Part shown: one piece after another, positions 1 to 11,797 of the stretch | Numbering within the stretch: the first letter of the stretch is position 1 | How the letters are laid out: every line of letters begins with the position of its first letter | NCBI GenBank assembly: GCA_031772625.1 | Contig: CM062815.1 | Span: 605,787,980-605,851,979 of the forward strand | Direction of reading: 5' to 3' | From: Pinus tabuliformis | Lineage: Eukaryota; Streptophyta; Pinopsida; Pinales; Pinaceae | DNA: 64,000 bases | Notes under the pieces: model-generated | Database searches by the model: none | Told to the model about the DNA's origin: nothing | What the model saw: only the letters and a program-made list of their open reading frames with translations | Translations under genes and position numbers: made by a program

Positions 1-405
1 AATAGCCTGTGCTCATGTGATTTCCAATGTGAGTGATTCTCAGCAGGTTTATGCAATAGAGGCAGGTAAAGCAGTGGACAAGATTTGAACTTGTGACTTG
101 TTTGGGTCTGAGCTGGTTTGTGTGTAACAGGTGGAGATAGTGCTGGATACTTGTGAGGAGTATTGTACTATGTAATGTTACATTTTCTCAATCATTAATA
201 TACATATAGTGTGGGGTTTTCAGCTATAAGCTTTCCCCGGGATACATATTGTGTTAATGTGTGCATATTATTGATGTTTCATTGTTTTTGATGCTGCTAA
301 ATTGATGATCAACGTAGAGGAGCTTATGTATTGTGCATGTATTCCGAAATAGTGCATGATCAGGATAATCTCCGTTGAATGTGTTTATTATTCAAAATTT
401 CTACA
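1..405 (+). repeat. 5' LTR of copia-1, 3' portion only
   Basis: Direct repeat of 5356-5761, ending in CA immediately before the primer binding site. About 730 bases of its left part lie outside the window, judged from the full 3' LTR. Confidence 0.93.
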
Positions 406-417
406 TGGTATCAGAGC
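406..417 (+). other. Primer binding site of copia-1
   Basis: TGGTATCAGAGC directly abuts the LTR end. It is the classic plant copia primer site, complementary to the 3' end of initiator methionine tRNA. Confidence 0.92.
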
Positions 418-664
418 TATTGATCATCAGATCTACTATTTAGGAAGTGTTTACTTTCTATTTCTTCAGGCAGAGTCTATAATCGGGCCAGGTAGCCTCT
501 GGATTCATCCTTCCTTTGGAAGGTGAGATATCCGGTAAAATCCCATACAGTCAATCTCTGTACGAGAAATATTTTGTTCTCACGAATCTTAGATTCGAGG
601 TGGTTTAGTTTGGAGCTGGTGGAATTTGAATTTGCAGTAGTGTTTTCTTGGTGTCAACGTTGCA

Positions 665-3600
665 ATGTCTTTCAACGGATTGCGATTGGAGTATGCTCTT
701 GAGGGCAACTCAAACTATATTGCATGGAAGGACAGGATGGAGGCAGTATTGGATGATAACGGGCTGAAGGAGTTCATAGAGGTTGATGTCCCAAAGCCTA
801 CTGATGCTACTGAAGCTGATGCTTGGCAAAAGAAGACAACAAAATGTCGAAGGATTCTGTTGGAGGGCGTGAAGGATCACATTGTGTCTAGCCTACATGG
901 AAAGACTTCTCCATACTTGATGTGGAAGGCTTTAACAGATCTATTCCAAAGCAAGAGTGATCAGAGGAAGCTAGCGCTCAAGGATAAACTCAGAAACATC
1001 AAATGTGAGAAGGGTGACAATATGCCCAAGTATCTCATGAAGTTCACTCAGTGCAGAGATGAGCTGGGAAGTGTGGGGGTTACTGTTGATGATGAGGACT
1101 TGGTGAGCTTGGCTCTCCTTGGTCTTCCGAAGAGTTGGCATTCCTATCAGGACTCTGTCAATGGTCGAGAGAAATTTCCAGGATGGGAAAGACCGTGGTC
1201 AGATCTTGTGCAGGAGGAGATCAGGCGGAATACCAGGGATGGATCTTCATCAAAGGGAACTAACGAAGAAAATTGCGCTTTGGCTGCCAAAGCAAAGAAG
1301 GGGAAGAGCAAGAAAGCTTCTCAAACTGGTGTGAAAGGCAAGAAGCAGGACATGTCCAAGGTGAAGTGTTTTCACTGTCACCGGCACGGACACTATGCTA
1401 CTAATTGTCTGCAGAAGAAGAAGAATAAGCAAGCTGCTGGATCTGCAGCAGGAGAGGCTCTAGCCTCGCAGTTTGAGCTTGATTTTTCATTGATCGCATT
1501 GTTGGTTTCAAGTGTAATGGGATCAGTGTGGTTCTTGGACAGTGGTGCGTCTTTTCACATGACGGGAGATCGAGATTTGTTTTCTGATCTGGAGGACAAA
1601 GATCTTGGAGTGCACATCGAGATGGGCGATGATGGTAGATACAGTGCGACCGGTGTCGGTACCATTTCCTTTGAGAGGGAGTCTGGTAAAACCTTCGTAT
1701 TGAAGGAAGTGATGCATGTTCCAGGATTGAGGAAGAATCTTATCTCTGTGGCGATGTTAGAAGACAAGGGTTATGATGTTGCTTTCAGCGAGGGAAAGGC
1801 TTTCTTGCGCAGCAAGACAACTGGTGAAACCCAGAAGATAGGGGTTCGAGTGAGGAACCTTTATCAGTTACATGTAGATGGATGCGCAACAATGGCATGC
1901 AAGGCAGAAGGATTGGTGAGCCGGGATGATGGCGAGTTGTGGCACAGGAGATTGGGTCACCTTCACCATGGAGCCTTGAAGATACTGCAGCAGATCGCTA
2001 CAGGGCTTCCTAAAGGCACTCTTGCGCAGTTAAATCAGTGCAAGGGGTGTACTTTTGGGAATTTTGTGAAAGCCACCTTTCACGAGAAGGATAGTCGCGC
2101 CACGATGATCCTTGAGAGAATTCACACAAATGTGTGTGGACCTTTCTCAGTAGATTCGATAGCAAAACAAAGGTATTATGTGATTTTTGTTGATGATTTC
2201 TCTCGTAAGTGCTAGATCTTCTTCATGCAGAAGAAGAGCGAGACATATTCAAAGTTCTGTGAATTCAAAGCACTGGTTGAGGAGTCGGGGAAGAAGGTGA
2301 AGGCTCTTAGGAGTGATAATGGTGGTGAATACACCTCTGACGAGTTCAAGGATTTCTGCAAAGCAGAAGGGATTTGAAGAGAGCTCATAGCTCCCCATAA
2401 CCCACAGCAGAACAGGGTTGCTGAGCGAAAGAACAGAATGATCATGGGTGCTGCACGGGCGATGTTGCATGATCAGGGCCTACCCCTTCACTTGTGGGTG
2501 GAAGCATGCAATACAACAGTTTATGTGAAAAACCGTTGTCCTCACAGGATACTTGGCATGAGTACACCCGAGGAGGCTTATTCTGGTAAGAAGCCTGATC
2601 TTTCTCGTTTGAGGATTTTTGGTGCTAACGTTTACATGCATGTGACAAAGGATACCAGGAAGAAGTTGGAGCTGACCACAGAGGTTGGGATATTTGTGGG
2701 GTACACTGATACACCCCACAACTATCGTGTGTATTTTCCAGACAGTGGTAAGACTGTTGTGCGACGAGATATAAAATTTCAGGAGGAGAAAGCCATAAAG
2801 TGTTCGCTTGAGAGGGAGCCACACTTGCATGCAGATGAGGATCTATTAGTTCCTAAGGATGAGCTTCAGGACGTGGATCAGCCACAGGATGAGGTTAATG
2901 GAGTGGAAGAGACCACTCATGCAGCGCCAACCATCAGAGGGCGAAAGCGATTGACAGAAGCTGAGCAACTGGATCAAGATGCAGAGAAAGTTGTAGGACC
3001 ACCTACAGCCCAATGCAGGCAGAGACAGTCACTAGATTGGTACACTGGATACATGGCTCTTATGAGCCAATGTGTTGTGACTGAGCCATCCTCTTTCGAG
3101 GAAGCTGTGGAGGATCCCGCATGGGTAGACGCCATGGTGGAAGAGTATGATTCGATTGTCAGAAATAGTGCATGGGAGATTGTTCCTAGACCAGAAGGGA
3201 AATTAGTGGTGGGTTCGAGATGGATCTACAAAGTTAAGCAGACAGTTGACGGGAGTGTGGAGAAGTACAAGGCAAGATTTGTTGCCCGAGGCTTTTCACA
3301 GATAGAGGGGATAGATTATGAGGAGACCTTTGCACCTGTCGCAAGGTATTCTTCCATACGAACGATTCTTGCTCTCTTAGCGCAGATGAGATGGCACATT
3401 CATCAGATGGATGTGAAGACTACGTTCCTCAATGGAGTTATTGAGGAGGAGGTGTACATTGAGCATCCCGAAGGTTTTGATATCTTCAGCGGTGAGTCTC
3501 ATGTGTGCAGACTCAAGAGAGCGCTGTATGAGTTGAAACAAGCACCACGTGCTTTGTACACACAGATAGACAGCTATTTCACCAGACTTGGATTCTCCAA

Positions 3601-4630
3601 GAGCGAGGCGGATCCTAACCTATACCAAATTGTGGTGGAGGGTATGTTGCTTATCATTGTACTGTATGTAGATGATTTGGTTCTAACGAGTGATAAGCTG
3701 TTGATACTTTCATGCAAGGATGATCTTGCTAAGGAGTTTGAGATGAAGGACTTGGGCCTCCTTCATTATTTCTTGGGATTGGAAATTTGGCAGTGTAGTG
3801 GTGGACTGTTTGTTTCTCAGGGTAAGTATGTTCGGGAGATACCGGAGAAGTTCAACATACATGGTTGCAAGCCTGTTGATACTCCTCTTCCTGGAGGTTG
3901 GAGGAAGGAGGATGCCACTTCGGCAGAAGAAGTGGATGCCACTGTTTATCAACAGTTGGTGGGGTCGCTTATGTATTTGGTCAATACACGACCTGATATA
4001 TGCTATGCAGTTAACCAGCTTTCACAAGCTATGGTTAAGCCTCCCAAGCTCTTCTGGAAGGCGGGCAAGCATGTATTGCATTATTTTAGAGGCACATCGG
4101 GATATGGATTGTGGTACAGACAGGAGGATGAGGTGAAGCTATGTGGCTTCACGGATGTAGATTGGGCAAGAAGCCCAACAAATAGAAAGAGCACATCAGG
4201 AGGGGTCTTTAGTATTGGGTCGACAACAATTTCTTGGTATAGCAGGAAGCAGAGATTCGTGGCACTCAGTTCAGCAGAGGCTGAGTATATGGCAGCAAGT
4301 TTGGCTACATGCGAGGCTATATGGATGAGGAAGATCCTGGTCGGTTTGTTCGGTTCTCACTTGGAGCCTACTGTGATTTACTTTGATAACCAGAGTTGCA
4401 TTAAACTCTCGGCTAATCCTGTATTTCATGATATATCTAAGCATATTGACATCGGGTACCATCATATCAGAGATTGTGTGCAGCGGAGAATCATGTTACT
4501 TTCATACATTCCAACGGAGGATCAGGATGCTGATATCTTGACGAAGGCGCTCACCAGGAGCAAATTAGAATACCACCGAGGCAGGTTAGGGGTTGCTGAT
4601 AATCCATATCTTGTTGAGAGGGAGTGTTGA
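665..4630 (+). pseudogene. copia-1 gag-pol polyprotein, two nonsense codons
   Basis: One reading frame of about 1,320 codons runs from the ATG at 665 to the stop at 4628-4630, just inside the 3' LTR. In order it shows a gag domain, a CCHC zinc knuckle (CFHCHRHGHYATNC, near residue 235), a protease with DSGAS, a pre-integrase HHCC region (WHRRLGH ... CKGC), an integrase core with SDNGGEY, a reverse transcriptase with YVDD, and RNase H ending in a DNQSC/SKHID block. Two in-frame stops break it: TAG at 2213-2215 in the integrase (TGG expected) and TGA at 2375-2377 (CGA expected). Both fit C-to-T decay at methylated sites. No frameshift separates the halves, so the element died recently compared with its neighbours. 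The product would have served reverse transcription and integration in cytoplasmic particles. Confidence 0.93.
4616..4624 (+). other. Polypurine tract of copia-1
   Basis: GAGAGGGAG lies immediately before the TGTTGAGAATG start of the 3' LTR, the expected position for the plus-strand primer. Confidence 0.85.
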
Positions 4631-5761
4631 GAATGCAACAAGATGATGGAGCTTAGGGGAAAGGAGTCGCCTTCACTAAGTGGGCCCGCAGGCAAATTAT
4701 GGCGCAAAGTCTATTTTTAGACTATGTCTATTTTTAGACATATGGATCATTGTCTATGAGCTGCAGAATGTTGTTTATGGATGATTGGTTATGTTGGGAA
4801 AAATAGATGGACTTCTATTTTCAGGTTCACAGCAGGAGTGATCAAAGTCTAGTTTTAGACGCCAGGCTAAAAATCGAAAAGTCAAATATTATTGTCTCAT
4901 AATAATATTTAGACTATAAACTTTATCTTATTCTCTTGGAGCACTTCAGTTTGAGCTACAGATGTGGCACATGCAGCTGTCAAAAGGAAATACACTTTCT
5001 TTGTGGGTCAGTTGAGTTGTTGCATGCAGGACTTCAGTTAGAACTCAAGCAGTTGAGTTTGGTGGAGTTGATTGTGGAGTTGATGGAGTTGTGTTCAGTT
5101 TGACTTGGTTAAACTAGTTGTAATTAGTCTAACTGCAAATAGACTAATGATGAGTGATTAAAATAATTATTAATTCATAAAGCAACTAAAGAATAAATTA
5201 GTTAACTCAGTTGCATGTCAGTGCATGTACAGTTCAACAGGGACAGGTGTTAGAGGTTGAGATTGCTATCAGTTGTGACTATAGTTGTGCATGAGGATTT
5301 GCACAAGAAATGTATTGAGTATGCCAATGAGTATTGCGTTTATTTGCCCAGTAGAATAGCCTGTGCTCACGTGATTTCCAGTGTGAGTGATTCTCAACAG
5401 CTTTATGCAATAGAGGCAGGCAAAGTAGTGGACAAGATTTGAACTTGTGAGTTGTTTGGGTCTGAGCTGGTTTGTATGTAACAGGTGGAGATAGTGCTAG
5501 ATACTTGTGAGGAGTATTGTACTATGTAATGTTACATGTTCTCAATCATTAATATACAGATAGTGTGGGGTTTTCAGCTGTAAGCTTTCCCTGAGATACA
5601 TACTGTGTTAATGTGTGCATATTATTGATGTTTCATTGTTTTTGATGCTGCTAAATTGATGATCAACGTAGAGGAGCTTATGTATTGTGCATGTATTCCG
5701 CAATAGTGCATGATCAAGATAATCTCCATTGAATATGTGTTTATTATTCAAAATTTCTACA
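4625..5761 (+). repeat. 3' LTR of copia-1 (1,137 bp)
   Basis: Starts TGTTGAGAATG after the purine tract and ends in CA. Its last 406 bases match the start of the window. The last codons and the stop of gag-pol overlap its first bases. Confidence 0.93.
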
Positions 5762-6678
5762 AACAAAACATTCCCCTCTGTGTCACTGCCTCATGACAAG
5801 ATGCGACAAGTGCGACACTTAATATTTTGGAACGACCGTGATGACACTTGTGTGACAACACTTAAGAGTTTGTGTATGGATCTGACGAACATTTACATGG
5901 TTAGGACGACTCATATACATGAAAACCGAACTTCGAAACCACGAGAAAAAGACTTGCAAACATTATACAACAGACAAACATGCCAAAAGACGATAGTTAA
6001 TCCAACAAGCAAAAGGGGCCAAAAAACTTCAAGAAAGCTCATGGAATGAGCTTGAGTGTTTGCAACAATCAAGGAAAAGACCAAGAAAGGCTTTGAAATT
6101 TGAGTGCAAACCAAAATTTTGGAGGGTGTTACAATAGCTACAACATAAATATAGTTCTATCAAGTGTAAAAGTGACTTTGAGGTTAAATCTTTCCTATAC
6201 ACTTAATAATTATTAATGGCTTGATATACCCTATCTATATACATAAATATATCTATATCCATGTATATTAACCACATTCAGTAAAGTTATTGTGAATATG
6301 TCTAATATAAACCTATCCTCTAATGTCTTTGTGTAGTTTATATTTTGATAACCTCCGTTAAAATAGAATTGTGTTAAATAAAAATGATAATAATATTTTA
6401 ACAAAATTTAAATATCATTTTTTCTACTATCATATAATTTAAAAAATACTTTCTTACTTGTCTAAAACTTTGTATATAATTTAAATAAAATTTTTAAATA
6501 AAAATGAAAAATAATAATAAATACAACATTTTATGGAAATTTCATGTGATAAAATTTTTATTTCAATATATCAAAAAATGATTTTTAATATTAATTTTTT
6601 ATGAAAAAAAAATTAATCCGTCCTCGATAGGTATGATAGGTTAGAAGTCTAACCTATTATAGAAGACTTATGGAAAGG
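5762..6678. other. Intergenic, AT-rich, no gene recognised
   Basis: After the copia-1 LTR the sequence becomes strongly AT-rich from about 6120. Short open frames here carry no recognisable domain. Nothing else is supported. Confidence 0.6.
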
Positions 6679-6985
6679 GCAATTGCGACTTCGATTTTGA
6701 TTCCTATATTTGGTTTTGAATGGGTGTGTTGTTTTTCGGGAATCATTTTCTTTTTATTTCTCTTTCATGAGTGACGACGCTCGAGGTGCGATTGAGACTT
6801 TACTTTTGATCCTTGGTTCTGGTTTTGAATTCTTGTGTTGTTTCTTCGGAGTCATTTTCGTTTTATTTTTCTTCAACGAAGGCTCGAGAAGCAATTGCGA
6901 CTTCAATTTTGATTTGGGTTTTGGTTTTGAATTAATGTGTTGTTTCTTGGGAGTCATTTTCGTTTTTTTTCATTGTTCTTTCCTT
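6679..6985. repeat. Three imperfect tandem copies of a ~105-bp unit
   Basis: Units begin near 6679, 6788 and 6891. Each opens with GC(A/G)ATTG(C/A)GACTT, contains TTTTGAT and GGTTTTGAAT, then TGTGTTGTTT and a GGA(A/G)TCATTTTC block. The first two end near a CTCGAG. Spacing is 109 and 103 bases. The open frames across it, on both strands, are by-products of the repeat. Confidence 0.8.
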
Positions 6986-7220
6986 TTTATTCCCCTTTTG
7001 TAAAGTATCGTGTTTCCAATAAACGTGAAATAACAAGTTGCCCGTTACGAATTTTGTAAAGAATTAGTGTTTTCGATCACTCTTAGGATAATATTTATTT
7101 TTTTTAAACTAGCTGGCTGAGTTTCTCGGTATTTCAATGTGGATGGAATGACAATCTTATGGCCAGGATTCCGTGAAGTTCTGTCCAGTTAAATTCCCTT
7201 AAAGGAAAAGATTCTATCGG

Positions 7221-7301
7221 CACAAACCACGTACTCACCTCATTTAAATAAAACTAAACACCTCACAAACCATTTACTCACCTCATTTAAATAAAACTAA
7301 A
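7221..7301 (+). promoter_or_regulatory. 38-bp direct repeat in the 5' flank of the lectin receptor kinase
   Basis: Bases 7221-7258 recur at 7264-7301 with two mismatches and a 43-base period. Each copy contains ACTCACCTCATTTAAATAAA, so it carries a TATA-like TTTAAATAAA. It lies about 220-300 bases before the chosen start codon. A promoter role is inference from position only. Confidence 0.45.
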
Positions 7302-7518
7302 ACTAAACCCACACAAACCAATTAAAAAGCTAATTACCTACCTTATCCAAATTTCTAAGCTCAGAGCTAGGAAATCTTTGAATGATGAGTTCCCGACAGC
7401 GGAGTCCTTTTCAAAGATTTTAATGGGCTTTTCTAACGTCTCCGTGCGGCTTCAGACACCACTCATCTATGTATTTGTTTCAACTCCACCAATAGAAACA
7501 GCCAATGATGCTAGAACC

Positions 7519-9672
7519 ATGGTGCAGCTCCTCCTGATAGCCGTCGTCTCCCTCTTCATACCACTTATACCAGCACAGGCCGATGTGGATCATCCGCATA
7601 CCACTTTCATCTTCGATGGATTTAATGAAACCCACCTGATCTTGGAAGAGGAGGCTTCAATCAGTAGATCCAAGTCTGTGCTCGTCCTCACAAATCAGTC
7701 GCAGTTCATGCTCGGCCGCGCGCTCTATTCAATTCCCGTGCAGATGAAAAGAAACGGGACGCTTTCCTCCTTTAGCACTACATTCGTTTTCTCCATGGCG
7801 CATCCTCCCTCTGCTGAAACCGGACATGGATTTGCCTTCATCATCATGCCCCACAGATCTCCCACTGGCGCTGCGGCACAACAGTATCTGGGCTTGCTTA
7901 ACCTTACCAGCCTTGGAGAGCCATACAATCACTTATTCGCAGTGGAGTTCGATACGATCAAGACCTTGGAGTTCTATGACCCCGACGACAACCACGTGGG
8001 TGTAAACATTAACAGTCTCATCTCAGTGCAGACCAAGCCTGCTGGATATTGGCATGGGGAGGACAGCTTCCATGGATTGAACCTCAAGAGTGGACGGAAC
8101 ATACAGGCCTGGATCGATTACAATCATCCTCAAAGCCAACTCAACGTTACCATCACGTTGGCGGGGTCGCCGAGACCGCAAAAGCCGCTGATGTCTCTGA
8201 AAATCGATCTGGGAAACGTGATACAAGAGAAGATGTTCGTTGGCTTTTCAGCGACCACAGGGTACTTCAAGGAAAACCATTATGTTCTCGCGTGGAGCTT
8301 CACTACGCAAGGCATGGCGCCGTCCCTCAATCTATCTCGTCTCCCTTCGTTTGCGAACATGTATTCCAAACGTCCGGGCCGGGGATTCATAGCCGGCATC
8401 ACCGTGGCTACTCTGCTCTTCCCGCTGGCTGTTACAGCCGTGTTTTTCATCAAAGCGAAGTATGGAAAAACGATCGAAGAATGGGAGATGGAGTACTACT
8501 GGCCCCACAGGCTCACTTACAAGGAATTGAGCATCGCCACGAGCAAGTTCCGGGAAGAAAACGTTTTGGGGGAAGGGGGTTTTGGCAAAGTCTACAAGGG
8601 CGTTCTTCCCAGCAGCGGCAAAGAGGTGGCCGTGAAATGCATAAATAAGGAGGTTACGGAGGGAATGAAGTGTTTCATTTCAGAGATATCGAGCATGGGT
8701 CGCCTACAACACCGGAACCTGGTTCATCTCTCGGGTTGGTGCCGAACGCATACTCAGCTATTCATTGTTTATGACTACATGCCTAACGGCAGCCTGGATA
8801 AATTCATCTACCGGAATCCGACAACAGTCCTCCTGTGGCATCGGCGATACGTGATTCTGAAGGGCGTGGCCGCTGGGTTGCTGTATCTGCACGACCAATG
8901 GGAGAAGAGGGTCATTCACAGAGACATCAAGTCGAGCAACGTGTTGCTGGATTCGGAGTTCAACGGGAGGCTGGGAGACTTTGGTCTGGCTCGACTGTAC
9001 GATCACAATGGGAATCCGCAGACGACTCATGTTGTAGGAACGTTGGGGTACATAGCGCCGGAGCTGCTACACACGGGGAAGGCTACGCCGAGTTCGGACG
9101 TGTTCAGCTTCGGGGTTTTGTTGTTGGAGGTTACTTGCGGGAGGAGTCCTGTTGATCCGTTGAAGGGCCCCGAGCAGATGATTTTGGTGGAGTGGGTGTG
9201 GCGACTTTATACAGAGCGGAGGCTGCTGGAGGCATTGGATCCAAAGCTGGATAAGGACAGATATGATGTGTGCGAGATGGAGAAGGTGTTGCAGTTGGGG
9301 TTGTTGTGTTCTCACCCAGAGCCGGAGAGGAGGCTGGGCATGCGCCATGTTTGCCAAATACTGGAAGGCGAAGCTCCTCTTCCTGACATCCGCAGGCCTT
9401 CTTTTAACGTGACTAAAGTGGGTCGTTATCCCAGGGGCCTCTTTAAATATTCAAGTGATAAGTTTTGGGGGAGTACGTCTAGCGGAAGCCTTTCAGAAGA
9501 AAAAGTCATTTCGATTTCCGATAACGCTCCATCTCTCAAGCAGGGTCACATTAATAGATTTGATCACCTGGAAGCTTTCGCAGGGTTGACAGGTTCTACC
9601 AGCAATACTGAAAATTCATCCGCTGCCCCTGCAGACCTGGTTAAACCGGTGATGGGGATTGAAGGATGTTAG
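7519..9672 (+). CDS. L-type lectin receptor-like serine/threonine kinase, single exon
   Basis: Predicted 717-residue plasma-membrane receptor kinase. The frame is open back to 7378, but the ATG at 7519 is preferred: it has an ACCATGG context and starts a hydrophobic signal peptide (MVQLLLIAVVSLF, cleavage near AQA/DVD, residue 21). Residues ~28-264 form a legume-lectin domain with VEFDT (142-146), a DPDDNHVGVN metal-site segment (154-163) and GFSATTG. A single membrane helix spans ~290-311. The kinase domain (~344-616) has GEGGFG (351-356), Lys373 in VAVK, Glu389, HRDIKSSN (467-474), DFG (487-489) and APE (513-515), so it should be an active RD kinase. A Ser-rich tail of about 100 residues follows. 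Members of this family sense extracellular signals, often in defence. Length and intronless structure are typical. Ligand and subfamily cannot be told. Confidence 0.95.
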   Translation: MVQLLLIAVVSLFIPLIPAQADVDHPHTTFIFDGFNETHLILEEEASISRSKSVLVLTNQSQFMLGRALYSIPVQMKRNGTLSSFSTTFVFSMAHPPSAETGHGFAFIIMPHRSPTGAAAQQYLGLLNLTSLGEPYNHLFAVEFDTIKTLEFYDPDDNHVGVNINSLISVQTKPAGYWHGEDSFHGLNLKSGRNIQAWIDYNHPQSQLNVTITLAGSPRPQKPLMSLKIDLGNVIQEKMFVGFSATTGYFKENHYVLAWSFTTQGMAPSLNLSRLPSFANMYSKRPGRGFIAGITVATLLFPLAVTAVFFIKAKYGKTIEEWEMEYYWPHRLTYKELSIATSKFREENVLGEGGFGKVYKGVLPSSGKEVAVKCINKEVTEGMKCFISEISSMGRLQHRNLVHLSGWCRTHTQLFIVYDYMPNGSLDKFIYRNPTTVLLWHRRYVILKGVAAGLLYLHDQWEKRVIHRDIKSSNVLLDSEFNGRLGDFGLARLYDHNGNPQTTHVVGTLGYIAPELLHTGKATPSSDVFSFGVLLLEVTCGRSPVDPLKGPEQMILVEWVWRLYTERRLLEALDPKLDKDRYDVCEMEKVLQLGLLCSHPEPERRLGMRHVCQILEGEAPLPDIRRPSFNVTKVGRYPRGLFKYSSDKFWGSTSSGSLSEEKVISISDNAPSLKQGHINRFDHLEAFAGLTGSTSNTENSSAAPADLVKPVMGIEGC

Positions 9673-10734
9673 GATTATCCATAACCAAGCTATACAATAC
9701 TTTTATTCACTTGTTTCTAGGATAAGATTGCACCGTTTAGCCATCTGCATTTTCATATCTCTTTACCAGCATTATAAAATACGTTTTATGTATATACATA
9801 TTTCGTATTAATGTAAATAAGCTTTCTTTCTGCATCATACATCATGTTTTTCCAAATGATTTTCAATTTATTTTAGATTTTAATGATCAAATTTAATATA
9901 TAATAATCGTTTATATAAATTAATGCATTTTTAACCAGAGGCTTAATCATACATAAACTGACTTGTTCGTACATGGATGGATGAGATGTACCAAAGATAA
10001 CGTTTCGAATATATCTATATATATATAGTTGAGTGGCTCCATAGAAATGCTTAGTTTCAAAGACAACTCTTGCGATATCTAAGAACAGTGGTATATTTAG
10101 TATAAATGTTATTATATTTATGCACAATTGTAATAATTTATAAGGTTTATATTTTATTTATTTTTTAATTATATATATAATTTTTGATATTTTTATTTTT
10201 AATAATATTTTAAATTATCAAAATTATTGGGATTTATATATAAAAAAAAAATCTAATATAAAACTATGACAAATATCACTTTTTATTTATATTTTAAAAA
10301 ATATTTTGATGTTTATATTTCAAAAATATTTTTTATAATACTTTAAACTATCGAAATTATTAAAATTTATTAAAAAATATAATATATAGCGACAATAAAA
10401 ATCAATATACTGCAATTTTGTTAAACAATATATCTAAAGATGTAGATTTTAGTGAGAAGTTTGAAAACTAAAACTATATTCATGTAAATTTCAATGTTAA
10501 AGAAAATTATCATTATAACTTAAAAGTACACTACAAAATATTAACTTTTTAATGTTAATGGGAAATTTTTTTTTATGGTATTTAAAATTATTGTTTATTA
10601 TCATTATTATAATAGTTAAGTGAGTGCAAATTAATGATGATTTCTCATGCATTATGAGTGGTTATGCAAATATAAAAAGGCAATAATATATTAACTATGC
10701 AAACATATAAAAAAAATAATCACTGAAAATAGAA
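9673..10734. other. Intergenic, very AT-rich
   Basis: 3' flank of the receptor kinase up to element A. It will contain the transcript end, but no single poly(A) signal stands out among many AATAA-like strings. No gene seen. Confidence 0.6.
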
Positions 10735-10739
10735 AGATG
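10735..10739. other. Target site duplication, left, of element A
   Basis: AGATG here versus GGATG at 18469-18473; four of five bases agree. Confidence 0.75.
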
Positions 10740-11776
10740 TGTTATAGACATTTTTGGGCACTGCAACCCCAAGCATAAATGTCCATAAACCAAGGGCTCC
10801 TAAGTCCCTAAAGGTGTTGTTCCAACCCCTAAAAGAACAAGGTCAAATGATTACAGCATCTCTCAGAAGTTCTCCATGAAAAACTACTCAGAACTGGTCA
10901 AAACTGGACCATTTCACCTGCTCCATAGGCAAAGTGCGTTGCATCCCACCTGAATACACACAGTAGGTGCGATGCATGTCAAAAAACCCTTCTATGGGGT
11001 GCGATGGGCGAGAAGGGACAAATGGCAGGGTCAATCCGCAAGGTGGAGGAGCATGGAATCTTCCAGAAACCTCTCCTGTGACACTTGCCTCTCTAAATTC
11101 GACCAGGGATGAGTAAGAGATCATCAATCTCCAAGTGGAATCAAGAACTATCAGAGAGAAGACACTAATCAAATCTCAAAAGCTGACTCACCTCCCTTGC
11201 AGACATCTATATATGGATCCCTCATCCCAGAGATCCAGAGGCTGGAATTTTGTATCTTGTAAGGAAGCGCTGTTGGTTTCTTAGTGCAATATCATAGTGT
11301 TGGGTGATCTAAGCTTTTCATGAGGTGAGAAGGGCTTTCATGCTAAGAGGATGATGCTGGGTCAGAACAATTGGTTGTAATCCTCTTTGCTCTTTCTTGA
11401 TTATCAATAAAGCTATTCAAGTTTTCCTCCACATTCTTGTATGATGATGATTTATGCATTTGTGTGGTCAATGTACATCTGATCCTATATTGTTTATGAT
11501 AATAGATCTATGTTCTTGGATAGTGTTATGCTGCTTTGATTCTACAGGTACTCCTTGAAGCTGGGTAGACAAGGAAGCGAGTGGCAAAGACCTACCAGAA
11601 GAGAGAGGAATTGAGCAAGGAACCAAGCACAAGACAGAGGTTGGTCTTCTTATTCTTCTCTTATCTTTTTCTCATAAAGGAAAACGAAAGTAGTTTTTAG
11701 TGTGTTTGTTTCTAAGGTAGCTACCAGCCTTAGTGGGACTAAAAGCTCTGTATAGACACTAGTTTTCCCGATAACA
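10740..11776 (+). repeat. 5' LTR of element A
   Basis: Begins TGTTATAGACA and ends CCCGATAACA. It matches 17430-18468 and the LTR of element B at 57592-58629. It contains tandem-like GGTGCGATG(C/G) words near 10975-11010. Confidence 0.93.
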
Positions 11777-11779
11777 AAA

Positions 11780-11797
11780 TGGCGACTCCACTGGGGA
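11780..11797 (+). other. Primer binding site of element A
   Basis: TGGCGACTCCACTGGGGA, three bases after the LTR. The same position in B (58633-58650) differs by one base. From memory, Ogre/Tat elements use a similar tRNA-Arg site; that assignment is tentative. Confidence 0.7.

Larger units (their letters stand above)
1..5761 (+). mobile_element. Ty1/copia LTR retrotransposon 'copia-1' (left end outside window)
   Basis: Seen: bases 1-405 repeat at 5356-5761, and the two copies are the LTRs. A methionine-initiator-type primer site follows the left LTR at 406, and a purine tract precedes the right LTR at 4616-4624. Domain order is gag, protease, integrase, reverse transcriptase, RNase H, which defines Ty1/copia. 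The 5' LTR is cut by the window edge, so the target duplication cannot be tested. By eye the 405 comparable LTR bases differ at about 18 sites plus a small indel, so the insertion is old but not ancient. Confidence 0.95.

Noticed and set aside
5729..6049. 106-codon frame starting inside the copia-1 3' LTR
   Set aside because: It crosses the LTR border and shows no domain.
6710..7003. Frames on both strands over the three-copy tandem repeat
   Set aside because: Their apparent internal repetition follows from the DNA repeat; no codon bias or domain.
8049..8648. 199-codon plus-strand frame overlapping the receptor kinase in another frame
   Set aside because: It is a by-product of GC-rich coding sequence; the lectin and kinase motifs all lie in the other frame.
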